In this document: piece after piece, positions 42,701-52,005 of the stretch
Layout of the letters: the number at the start of each line of letters is the position of its first letter
Numbering within the stretch: the stretch's first letter is position 1
Source: Alentia gelatinosa
Lineage: Eukaryota > Annelida > Polychaeta > Phyllodocida > Polynoidae
NCBI GenBank assembly: GCA_950022655.1
Contig: OX465584.1
Span: 30,942,988 to 31,006,987, forward strand
Reading direction: 5' to 3'
DNA: 64,000 nt
Position numbers and translations under genes: made by a program
Notes under the pieces: model-generated
What the model saw: only the letters and a program-made list of their open reading frames with translations
Told to the model about the DNA's origin: nothing
Databases searched by the model: none

Positions 42701-42779
42701 AAGATCGCTCATGAGAGCGAGTATTGTTGTCATAAAATAACTCCTGAATAAAAAAAAATAAAAATAAAAATAAAAAAAG
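39716..42779 (+). mobile_element. 5'-truncated APE-type non-LTR retrotransposon
   Basis: The coding frame is open from about 39719, where it begins within the endonuclease domain. A 3' UTR follows, with a hairpin at 42705-42720 (stem TCGCTC, loop ATGA), and the element ends in an AAAAAT-type tail at 42750-42778. ORF1 and the first part of the endonuclease are missing, as expected from incomplete reverse transcription. It lies antisense to, and just upstream of, the phosphatase coding exons. Confidence 0.88.
39822..42542 (+). CDS. Retrotransposon endonuclease/reverse transcriptase polyprotein (N-terminally truncated)
   Basis: 906 residues from the first ATG; in-frame coding sequence extends left to about 39719 and includes TITETWL, the endonuclease glutamate block. 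Endonuclease motifs follow: GGGVAIYV, SIYRPPGNE, GDMNVNSL, IDHIYTNS and SDHVMI. The reverse transcriptase has FGFLPGRSTSQA, FIDFSKAFDSVNH, GVPQGSVLGPLLFILFIN and YADDVALI. The C-terminus ends in YVGGLLWDTLAPEIQ. These are the marks of the Jockey/CR1-like group of target-primed retrotransposons. No stop or frameshift breaks the visible frame, so the copy is young, but it lacks the 5' part and cannot be autonomous as it stands. Confidence 0.92.
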   Translation: MLNLKNMTIFRTDRNYGYDKIGGGVAIYVNNRYIPYVTVIDRYTYSNEIIESLIITMEQPNHKKMLIVSIYRPPGNEIDFFYETLSSIIQDNEFKNHEIWILGDMNVNSLALTCNKYKRMREFLNDNMLEQLKTHQTFLYGNGSSTIDHIYTNSKYIIESGNINYFLSDHVMIFGLRKKKRDKSVRKIIKFRNINKITEDELNNFFNGYNMGRLVEGTEECENYIRYITKNISENYPINTKEVRTHQGMVISRKLSNKIELRAKLITSYSKEHSIDTLKKIRGLRREITNGLRNMKSELINRNLQNNRDNPKKIWRVLQQTWNPTDGEQKVFPEMDNMTRKEVADDMNVFFSKIGEPAMEEAAAVRQAKVLDELQNPKPDDESIEDNNVNEPNEQYQLMKTDGEEVTKILRKLDGEKSTGIKLVKTGILRKLILVEPNLLVPVINKVLANNYFPDILKMGKITPLPKDGDLKLYGNWRPITVLPMLSKVIEKIFNKYLLNELHTRNVLVEEQFGFLPGRSTSQAIFTLINEVLLGLDRKKTIAILFIDFSKAFDSVNHSLLVEKLVNLHINSNLINVIKNYLTNRTTILKVNDTFSSEQPISYGVPQGSVLGPLLFILFINCLPDVLHFSKVVIYADDVALIVSGDTQQEVFFRVEEELRNIITWTNKNFMKLNTKKTKIMWVSNNNRIDRTKAVKYGDECILPVQRYKYLGVILDERMNFKKQVEKVTRELNMKLFKLRKIRKYLNTEACIKIVKHMLLSVVEYSDHVYYCINKTLRDKLQLLFNKALRVALKIKKPTDMHMEEVMRLCKVRPLVNRRAGHLMTLVRWWSRYNKNVFADGNDRTRSQNKIRLKIKRPRTEKYRKSPLYVGGLLWDTLAPEIQSIDRIDKFKMKIKEVVHTMPVEN

Positions 42780-42842
42780 TCTTTACATATGTTTCTTAGA
42801 AATCATCATTAATGACCATGGATAAGAAAGACAAGAATCGCT

Positions 42843-43350
42843 CATGTATTACTATGCACCAACAGCTCGTGGTTTACTGTCTGTTGCTATGTTGGTGGCG
42901 TTCCCTTGCCATGGGTCCTGGCAGAGCGGGTGGGTGTCGTACTCTTCAAATGCATCGGGCAGACGCCCAATTCTAGCAGACAAAACCCTAAAAAATCAGT
43001 TATTCTGCCGACGCTATAATTCCATCTTGTGGAGGGTTGTTGGGGCATGGGCTGGAATATCGCTTGGAAAATCTGGTTGGTGGAAGCTATTTCCAGCAGA
43101 AACCACAGCCGATGGTCAAGCAACCCTCCTGCAACCGTGAGCAACCATGGGGCGATGCGCCAAACACCCCCAACAGACACTCAACTAACCCAGCAACCAA
43201 GAGCAGACGTCTGGCAGATGGGCATCGTGCGGCATCTCGCGATGCTCCACCAATCAGACAAAAACCAAATTCCACAAGATGTTCCAGCAACCGTTGTACC
43301 GGTACGGGTGTTGTACAACGTTTTGGTCTGGTTGGCAGAAGTCCCCCTTT
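42843..43350. other. GC-richer stretch of unknown nature, repeat-like
   Basis: Compositionally distinct from its flanks, with repeated GCAACC and CCAACA words and TTGGTGGAAGC and CTCCACCAATC pieces that resemble the motif of the nearby Harbinger elements. Overlapping frames on both strands suggest composition rather than a gene. Confidence 0.35.
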
Positions 43351-44281
43351 AAGGTATCTTTACAAAATAATGTTTGGGATCACAATGTCTTGTAGGCTAC
43401 TAAACATTATTTATTGGCACTCCGGAGCTTTTAATTGAGAGCAAACCAGCCCAGTTGGGGACAAAGCTGGTCACAATGGCTACTATCAATGAAGATGATA
43501 GGGTGTGAGCATATAGGGTACCGTATGTATAGTCTGGGTATACTGGGATGATGTTTACGTGCTTACTCCCCCCCCCCCCCATATATATATATATATGACC
43601 CTCCCCCAGCACCTGGAAATACCTTAGCCGGGTAGTGGAGAAAATATTGGCCCCAATGTAGGCACTTAACATAACTCCCGTTCGTGGCTCTGCCGCTCAT
43701 AGTGTGATTAACCTTTTGAGGGACACATTTTACCTCATCTATCTTCAAAAGTCGATTCTGAAGCTATTTATTGGAATATCAAGACAATTAGGGTGTCATA
43801 TTAACGGGCTTGATGAGATCTATCACATGCATACCGGTATATATGAGTTATCAATGATTATGAATGAGAACAAAATAAGGGTTTGGTCAAGTGAATTTAA
43901 AGCCCAACTTTAGAGGCATTTTATGGTATGAAGATCAAGTTGCACATAAAAATAACTAGTTTGCACATGTTCTATGGTTGAAAATGGTATAGAATATGCC
44001 TTAACATTTCCATTTAGACAGGGCCCACTATGTTTTATAAGCAGCCCCAACATCCTCACATATACCATATACCAAAATTGATCTTTGACCTTAAAATGAC
44101 CTTGACCTCGGAAAAGGTCATCTCATGGATGGTCACATCTGCCTTGTCATGACCTTCAATCCACTTTTTAAATCATATTTCTAGCTTCAATAGTTCATGA
44201 GAAATAGGCATTTTAAGTAATTAGATGTCTCTTGATACCAGCTTGGTGGATCACAAAATTTGGATCACAATTAAACTCTTG

Positions 44282-44598
44282 ATGCCCCAGTCACACTGGC
44301 GTAAAAAACAGTGTTTCTTGTACGTATTTAAATTGGTGGGGAGTACGTATTAGCTACGGATTTGGAACGCATCTGTTCGGTTTGCTTTAACGTTTTAGTA
44401 CGCTTCTCAACATTCATCAACGCTTCTTTACGCTTTTGTACGTATTGTGGCGTTTTTCGGCGCATTCCGACTTTCATTTACGCATCTCCGCGTTTTCCCG
44501 CACATTGCCGTGCATTTGTAAATTTCAAAATGTGTAGAAGAACGTAGAGGTGCGTACACGGAAAAACGCCGTTTTTTACGCCAGTGTGACTGGGGCAT
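44282..44598. mobile_element. 317-bp MITE with 28-bp perfect inverted ends
   Basis: The left end ATGCCCCAGTCACACTGGCG (44282) continues to 44309, and its exact complement is at 44571-44598. The interior is non-coding and full of TACGC/GCGTA words. No convincing target-site duplication was found. Superfamily not assigned. Confidence 0.88.
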
Positions 44599-45179
44599 TA
44601 CTATGGTTAATTGTGGCAGAACGATAGGCTGAATTCCAGGTCTTTGAATGGCCATAACTTTGTTTAAATTGGCATAAAGACTTCATTCAAAAAGCAAAAT
44701 CAATCAGTTTTGCAAGATCTTTCCATAGATCACTAGCTAGGGTGCATAGAACTAAGTCTTAAAAATTAGGTAAGTGCCTACCCAATCAGGGCCAATGGTA
44801 TTATTCTGGTGATATTGAAAAATAGTCGAGCCTCTTACACAATATTTCTGAGCTTTTGATCGAAATAGGACCCCAAAGCACACATAAAGTTGGCACCCTC
44901 CCACATAAATAAAAAAAAAAGTTGCCACTTCATGGAAATGATAGTGTCTGCACCGTTTCACAGTCAGAGCCTCTCGGACTAGGAAATGATAGCTTTTACT
45001 AGGACCAGCCAAACTCACCAGCCCCTCTGACTAAAACTTAAAAGGCATGGCACTGTCACCTTGCACTTCGGTAATTCCCGGAATTATATACATAACCTTT
45101 AAGCAATTCAAACACAACTGCCAACCTTCCATTAGCATTGGATCCGCGGATATCTCTGTTTGTAGCCTCTATTCTGTTG

Positions 45180-45383
45180 TCAAAACTCAGGATTGACTGA
45201 CGATAACAGGAAGTTATCTCGCAAAGCCAGGACTGTTTCCCCGTCGGGTCCAATGCCCCTCTTGGCTGGTACCTCGCCCTGTAGCGTGTAGACCGGTGCG
45301 TCATGCTCCATGCTAAACCCGAAAGCGCGAGCGCTCTCTTTCAAGACATCTTGATACCAAGTAGCATAGAGAGTTTCCGTCAC
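45180..45383 (-). CDS. Unidentified short coding-like frame (possible last exon or remnant)
   Basis: 67-codon frame ending in a stop, with a protein-like composition (LYATWYQDVLKESARAFGF, PAKRGIGPDGETVLALR) and higher GC than its flanks. I do not recognise the family. No clear acceptor or upstream exon was located. It could be a terminal exon of a gene whose other exons I missed, or a transposon remnant. Confidence 0.35.
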   Translation of the reverse strand: MTETLYATWYQDVLKESARAFGFSMEHDAPVYTLQGEVPAKRGIGPDGETVLALRDNFLLSSVNPEF

Positions 45384-46341
45384 AAATAAGTTTTTTATAG
45401 TTAAAAGGCTATGTAGAGTTATACAACTAGGCCATTTTCACTTGAAAGAATATGTTTGCACCAATACTGATACATATTTTGGGGCTACCTTAGTTGCCAT
45501 ACACATTTAAGGGATACAAGCTAGGTGAGTATTCCAAGATGTGCATCCTTTAAACTAGAAGTATATGGGATGTTCATAATTGATAAATGAGCGTGGAATA
45601 ATATAATAAGTAAAACTTAAAAGTTTTGGATTATATTCAGTTTATGGGATATTTTCTGTAACCCACTAACAACAAGTCACAATTTCATTACTACAACTAC
45701 CTGTCTAGGATCCAAAAATATCTTTAAAATGAGGTATTTCGGTCTCTAGGAATTGGTCATGGTCAGCTGGGCATGCCTCTAGGACACTGAGACACAGAAC
45801 CTCCACTCCTTTCCCAATGTCACAGTGTTAACACGCGAGGTAGAAACTCACCTGGACAAGTACACTACAGGTGGAATGAGGTGGAGCCCTCTGATGTGTG
45901 TTCGACCATATGTAATATAACCCCACCCCCTTTTTTTATTCATATATAATTCACCTGAAGAGTAGGTGGTCTTCCATTATAGGATTACAAGTCTGAACAA
46001 AAATTGCAACAGGTCAAAGTTGTTATCTAGAGTCACATGAGAAATACTTAAACATTGATGATTAATACAAAACTTGGAAACATTATGTTTAACAGGATGG
46101 ATAGTTTGAGAACTTAAGTATCCAAAGTGAAAGTAGGAAACTCATTCATAAGACATGAAGTAGAGTACAAATACATGAGGGTAGGAGAGGAAGATTGAAT
46201 AAATCAATCTTTCTAAACAGAGTTTTGACTTGGTGGTATGTCAATTATACAGTAGATGATACGGGCCGGATTTAATGGAAAAATTGAAATGGTAATGTTG
46301 ATGACGAGGATTAATAAGTATGGTTACATAGGCCTACATAC

Positions 46342-47260
46342 CAATTAGTATTTAAGTTCTGGTAATCTTGCTATCTCATGCTTGAAACTATTATTGCTGG
46401 GAAGCTTCTGAACTTCCTCAGGTAGTGAGTTCCACAATTTCCCACCTCTGTACCCAGAGGATTTTTTTTTTAACTCTGACCTGGGTCTGACCACTTTTAA
46501 CTGTGAGCGAAGAGTCACCACCCTGTAGTTTGGACAGATATTATCCTGATCAATTTCATTTTCATTCTCATTTAAAGCCACACCAATAACCCCAAATTTT
46601 TTTTTGCATACTCCTTTCGCATGAAAGTCAGAATCAGTTCCGCCCTCCTACACTGGAGGGTTTTGGTCTTGGAGATTGCGTGTAGCTGGTCTATTGTGAG
46701 TGCCACTACCTTTCAAACAGATCCTCAGAGTCCTGTTCTGAAGCCTTTGCATTTTGTTTAGATCTTTTTTGAATGTGCCATCAAGAAATATCCCAGAATA
46801 ATCAAATATGGTCAAAATCGCTTGCCTATAAAATCTAATTGCTACTTGTTTAGTTAACAGGTTCCTTATCTTCTGAAACTGAAATCATCTAAGATTCACT
46901 TGCCTGAGTACTTTTTGTGACTACTTGTCAAAATTGAGATTCGAATCAATTTCTACCCCTAAATAGGTATACAAATTTACAGTTGATAGCTTGGTTTGAT
47001 GGACATTTGAATAGCTATGGTAAATAACAAGATCATCTGTATACAGTCAAAACTGCGACTTGTTAAGTACCATGTCCAAGTCATTTATAAAGTAAATAAA
47101 CAATAAAGGTCATAGGACCGATCCTTGTGGGACGCCATATTCAATGTCCTCCCAGTCAGAAACATTCGGACAAATGTCTGTAAATCTAACTCTTTGCTTC
47201 CAGTTTTCTAAATATGACGATAACCAATTCACATAACCTAGCTTATTAAGTTTTGCCATT
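46342..47260 (-). pseudogene. Decayed non-LTR reverse transcriptase remnant
   Basis: Read right to left: YVNWLSSYLENWKQRV, then GVPQGSVL followed by an in-frame TGA where glycine is expected, then PLLFIYFINDL, a damaged YADD region (YTDD), YLGVEIDSN, and finally the C-terminal RGGKLWNSLPEEVQ (46345-46581). Several stops and shifts make it non-functional. The remnant ends about 100 bases left of the Harbinger insertion. Confidence 0.82.
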
Positions 47261-47358
47261 TCATCGCCGGTTCATTGCCGGTTCATCGCTGGTTCATCGC
47301 AGTGCCGCCATATGGCGCGCTTTTCATGCAATATCACTGACCTGGTAGAGCGTGCCCT

Positions 47359-47361
47359 TAA
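47359..47361. other. Left TAA target-site duplication of the Harbinger element
   Basis: TAA directly before the left inverted repeat, matched by TAA at 58529-58531. Three-base TWA duplications are the rule for PIF/Harbinger insertions. Confidence 0.85.
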
Positions 47362-47378
47362 GAGGCCTATTCCACCAA
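47362..47378 (+). repeat. Left terminal inverted repeat of the Harbinger element
   Basis: GAGGCCTATTCCACCAA, exact complement of 58512-58528. Its distal part TATTCCACCAA recurs inside the end, inverted at about 47491-47504 and direct at about 47671-47681. Confidence 0.9.
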
Positions 47379-48567
47379 GAATGGGTTTCCCCCGGCCGGG
47401 CACCTTGCGGGCACCTTGTGGTCGCCTGTTGGTGTCCGGGCGAGGCCGGCGGCATTTCCCGGCTGGGACCATCTCCCGCCGGGAGAAATCTGCTTGGTGG
47501 AATAGCACACCCGGTTCGGCAGGGTCCGCCCGGCTTTCCCCGGCTGTCCCCGCCGGGCGCCGGGTGAACTCCTGGCCATGCTCCACGTCTCCATAACCCG
47601 CCGGCCGGCCAGGGCCGGCTGCCCTGTTGCTCGCCGCCCATCGCCTGCCGGCAACGATAGAGCAAAGTTCCTATTCCACCAATGAGGTTGGCCGCCAGGC
47701 CTCAAATTATAGTGAGCCCGATCCAAACTAATTTGCATATTTGAACCTGCCAGGCTTTGTTAATAGCCCGGGTAGGAATACTGATTGATTTGATTTTTGT
47801 CTCCAGGCCGGCCGGTATTTTTCACACTGCACCGCTAGATCAACCTACAGAAACTTGTTTTGCGGCACAATAAACCGGAGCGTTGCAGTGTGTATTTTCT
47901 ATATACATAGCACACACTTTACAACATGTTTGCTTCATCGCTACATCGCTCCATCGCCATAGTATTGAATACTATTATTATTGTATTGCTTAATAAAGTG
48001 AAGTGAAAAATTATCTTGTATATAACATGTGTTGCTACCCAGGAGTTGTCGCTGCCGTAGCTCACAGTCTATTATACATAATTTAATTAAATATATCTTT
48101 TGCCCAGCATTACTATTCCCATATAAGTAAAATTTGTCTTGTCTTATAGCTTAATATAACGATATTATTTATTGGTATCAACATAGCATTTAGAATGTAG
48201 TCTCAAAGTATAATGCCAATTTACATGGTGATGCACCATGATAGCAATTTGCTATTGTCCTATTATATACACTTTGTTTATGCTACTTGTTTAACATTTT
48301 CCCCTTTAAAAAAAAACAACAAAACAAAACATTCCATGTTTTTATTTACATGTTTATTTAAATATTTATTTACATGTGGTTCAAGCATGTCTTTGCTTCC
48401 TCGCCGTAAGCAGTAGAACTATTTGGTGCGTTATTATTATCTAGGTCACCTGGTGGCCTTATCAGTTAACTTCTCATCTCGCGGGTCACGGGTCGCTCAC
48501 TTCCACGCTTGCCTGCATCCGAACAACACATTCACCATTCCGCGAAATCAGCTGTTAATTTAAAATC

Positions 48568-50933
48568 ATGCCAGGAAAAAAAGGATCTACACGTGGTTCA
48601 AGGAGGGGTGGGAGGCGAGCCGCAAAAGTAAAGGAAACTATTGCTACTGATGAAACCGTACAGAATGCAGCTGAACTATTGATGAGTATAGGTGATTCAG
48701 AAGAGGCTGAAAAACTTCCAGGAAATTCCGCGGAGGACATCGTTGGAGTTGTAGAGAGACCAGGTTTGATCCGTTGCCTTGAGTTGACGGCAGCGGACGA
48801 TGGGACGTTATCGGTGGTCCGTGATGTGAAACTAACCGAAAACCAGGAGGCCGCTGCCCTTAATCCACTACCAAACCTACCAGAAAACGATAATGTGGAC
48901 GTGGAAGTTGCCGATTTGCCCGATGTTGATGAACTTCCAGATGAAATTTCCGGGAATAAACCTACTGACGAACCATCCCAGACCCTGGAGAAAAGTGATA
49001 CCGTGGTACCAACAATTACAGAGAAAAGCGTTGGAGAAATGGACGACCGCAAATTGCAAGCAGAAATGTGTCGTCTGTGGGAAGCACATGCGAATCTATA
49101 TGACATGACCGACCCCAAGCACCGAGATGTTAATGCTAGACGGTCGTCGCTTGATGCCATTGCTGCAGAGCTGGGATTGACTGGTAAGTTTGCCTAGAAA
49201 TATCACTATAAATCATTTACAGTCTGCTTTTTTGTATGTGTCCTTTTTATAAGTTAAATCATTATGTGAATTTCAATAAATACGATCAGTTGCTATATTT
49301 ATATAAAATGATGTATACCGCCGCGCACATGCTTGTTCTTGAGCAAACAGAGTAAGCGCCAAGATGGCGGCAATTTTTTCGCGCCACAATGCTACTGTGT
49401 ACACTACACCGACACCCTGAAATCACTTTGTTAATCCAGTTGAGGATAAGAGTGCTTGTACTAATAGTCGTCCTAGCATTAACATTTTTTCTAATAATAG
49501 TTTTAACATGTTTTTCTAGGAAAATTTGTATTGGTTGGACAGAGAAATACATTAAGTATAACAATTACTTGTTGCATTGCTAGAGAACAAAGTATTATAC
49601 ATTGAATGTCTTCAACTTATATTACATGTTATTCTTTTTCTTAATTCAAACAGTTGAACGCCTAAAGACGATGATGAATACGTTGCGAACGGCTTACTCC
49701 AAGTTGAGGAGTACAAAACTGGCCTCTGGGGCAGCTGCCTCAAGATTTACCTTTCGGCAAAACGAAATCCTGCGGTTAGGGTCGTTCTTGAACCAACACA
49801 TAAAGCACACATCTTCAACATCTAACTACAAGTCGGCAAAGTCGGTAAGTAATAATATAAACATTAATATATATTGTTCTCATTAGATTATCATTAGTTC
49901 TATACCTGTTCGCAATGAATTATGTATATCATATTAATAGTTTTGTATTGTTAATTTCAACACATTATAATCATTTCAAAATGAAAAAATAAGTACGTTA
50001 AGAAATATAACTTGATTTAAAAAATAAAAAACCAAAAAAAAACCCACCATGTTATATATAAGGTTTCATATATTCTACCAGGTGCACATATTACAACACA
50101 TCACTTATAATCAATAAACATCGATATAGATATAGTTTAAAATTTCAACAGAATCAGCTCTAGCATAAGGAAAACCTTGGTAGAAGGATAGGCTAGCCTT
50201 GTAGTGTTTTGTGTGATATGTTGATAATTGTATATCGTCAAAAATTACATAATACATTATCTTTTTTACCTTCATCTTTTATCAGACTGTGGTGCCCACT
50301 CTACAAACTACGGAGAGTGCAACCAGTGACGCTCCACGAACACCAAAAAAAACAACAAAGACCTTCCCGACATCCCTGACCAGTCCACCAAAAACACCAA
50401 CGGTCGAGCGAATTGCCGCATCGACAGAGGTGCGTCGCTCACCGCGTGTCCCGAAAACAAAGGATATGCGAGACTTCGTAACAGGACCAACAACCAAGGC
50501 AAAAGTTGCTGAGAAGCCTGCAACAGTGGTTAGATCTGAGCCGACGGTCCAGGAAGAAATGATCGACATCGTCGAGGATTTCGGGGTTGAACTTCCTGAA
50601 CACATTAGAGAAGACGATGACATCACTCCACCTCCATCCAAAAAACCGAAGCAAGTCAGGAAAAAGTCTACAGAACGCGAGGAGAGAACTGTTTGTGCTA
50701 TGGAGCAGCGGAATGTCTTCATGAACGATCGAATGGGTGACATCACTACTGTGATGGCTCACATTGCCACTAAGGACGATCACCTAAGATCCTTCCACAG
50801 AAAACAGTGTGATGCCATCGCTGATATCATGGACGGCATGCTGCCCCATGTCAGGAACAACTTTTGTCGATATCTAGGAGGAGAGGTCCTGTCTAATGCC
50901 TTGGATGCCTTAGAAAATAAGTGGCAATTGTAA
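48568..50933 (+). CDS. MADF (Myb/SANT-like) DNA-binding protein 1 of the Harbinger element
   Basis: Three exons: 48568-49183, 49654-49844 and 50286-50933, phases 1 and 0, giving 484 residues. The N-terminus is strongly basic (GKKGSTRGSRRGGRRAAK), a likely nuclear signal. An acidic linker follows, then a MADF domain from about residue 160, with AEMCRLWEAHANLYD, the split codon after AAELGLT, and VERLKTMMNTLRTAYSKL. After the domain come a Ser/Thr/Pro/Lys-rich linker and a C-terminal region (MEQRNVFMNDRM to ENKWQL) that is probably helical. In PIF/Harbinger elements such proteins bind the transposon ends and help bring in the transposase; that role is inferred here. A TATA box was not identified. 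Confidence 0.88.
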
Positions 50934-51021
50934 CCTGTCTTTGTGCCAAACTGACCGAGGGTATTTTCTGTGGTTAAATATGTTTGACATTTTTTTCTTA
51001 CATTAAAGTATTTGAAATTGA

Positions 51022-51027
51022 AATAAA
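51022..51027 (+). promoter_or_regulatory. Polyadenylation signal of MADF gene 1
   Basis: AATAAA 89 bases after the stop codon at 50933, in an A-rich context. Confidence 0.6.
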
Positions 51028-51079
51028 AATGATCTTGTGAGACTTTATTTCCTGTACCTTTTTCAATCATAAAAATAGT

Positions 51080-51475
51080 AGAAATTCCAGTAGGACAGAC
51101 AGTATAATAATGTATTAATATGTCAGCTATGAAAATTCCTTAAAAAATCAATAGATTCTTGTTCATGAAATTGCTGAAATAACATGTTTATTTCATTCAG
51201 GAAATGTTATCGCTAGATATCAGCGACAAACAAATTGCTCTATTGCCATGAACATGCTATTATTATTAACATACAATTCCAGTATGATAGACGGTATAAT
51301 AAAGTATTACTATGTAAGCTATGATAATGGAAAAAAATTACTGGATAGTTGTTAATGAAATTGCCTAAATAACGTGTATTCTTTGTAAAAGAAAAGTTAT
51401 CGCTAGATATGAGTGACAAAGAAATTGCTCTATCGCCATGAACATGAAGTTCATATTAACATGCAATTCCCACCC
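51080..51475. repeat. Two-copy ~197-bp direct repeat between the MADF genes
   Basis: Unit 1 begins AATTCCAGTAGGACAGACAG (51082) and unit 2 AATTCCAGTATGATAGACGG (51278). Both continue with TATAATAA-GTATTA, GAAATTGC-TAAATAAC-TGT, GTTATCGCTAGATAT-AG, and CAAATTGCTCTATTGCCATG or a close variant. They lie inside the transposon, upstream of MADF gene 2, so they may contain its promoter. Confidence 0.75.
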
Positions 51476-52005
51476 ACGGCACAGATAACATTTCCCATAC
51501 AAATATAATCCAATCTATACATTATAATGCCTTAAATGAAATTAGAATACCTCAGCACACCCAGATATTACACCTGACATAAACATTTTGTCGGTGTTCG
51601 AATATTTAAAAGTCAATCTCACATATCAACTTATGTGTACAACATTTGGTCTACACTCGCCGTTGGCGCTAAGCAAGGAAACGGTATATTTCTGAATCAA
51701 ACTATGACAGTGTTTCATTGCCAATTTTAACCACCAGATGGCAGCACCATAAGTACTGAACTCCGCAGTGAATGCGGAAGTCGTCAACATTTACAGTGTT
51801 AATTAATCTGGGACATTAATTAATAACCACAAGAGGATACGGATAGATTCATCAAAATAGTTTTTATCTAACTATACCTTCGACTTACCGAACTGATTTA
51901 TAAAAATAATAATTAGATAAACTGATAAGATAACACCGGTAACGCAGCAAAGATAGAGACAAAGAACTTGCCACGTGCCACCACAGAGCGACAGACAAGC
52001 TGACG

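Noticed and set aside
47272..47738. Overlapping GC-rich frames at the left Harbinger end (also at 63626-63967)
   Set aside because: Frames are open on both strands because of CCGGCCG composition, show no domain, and recur only because the transposon end is repeated.
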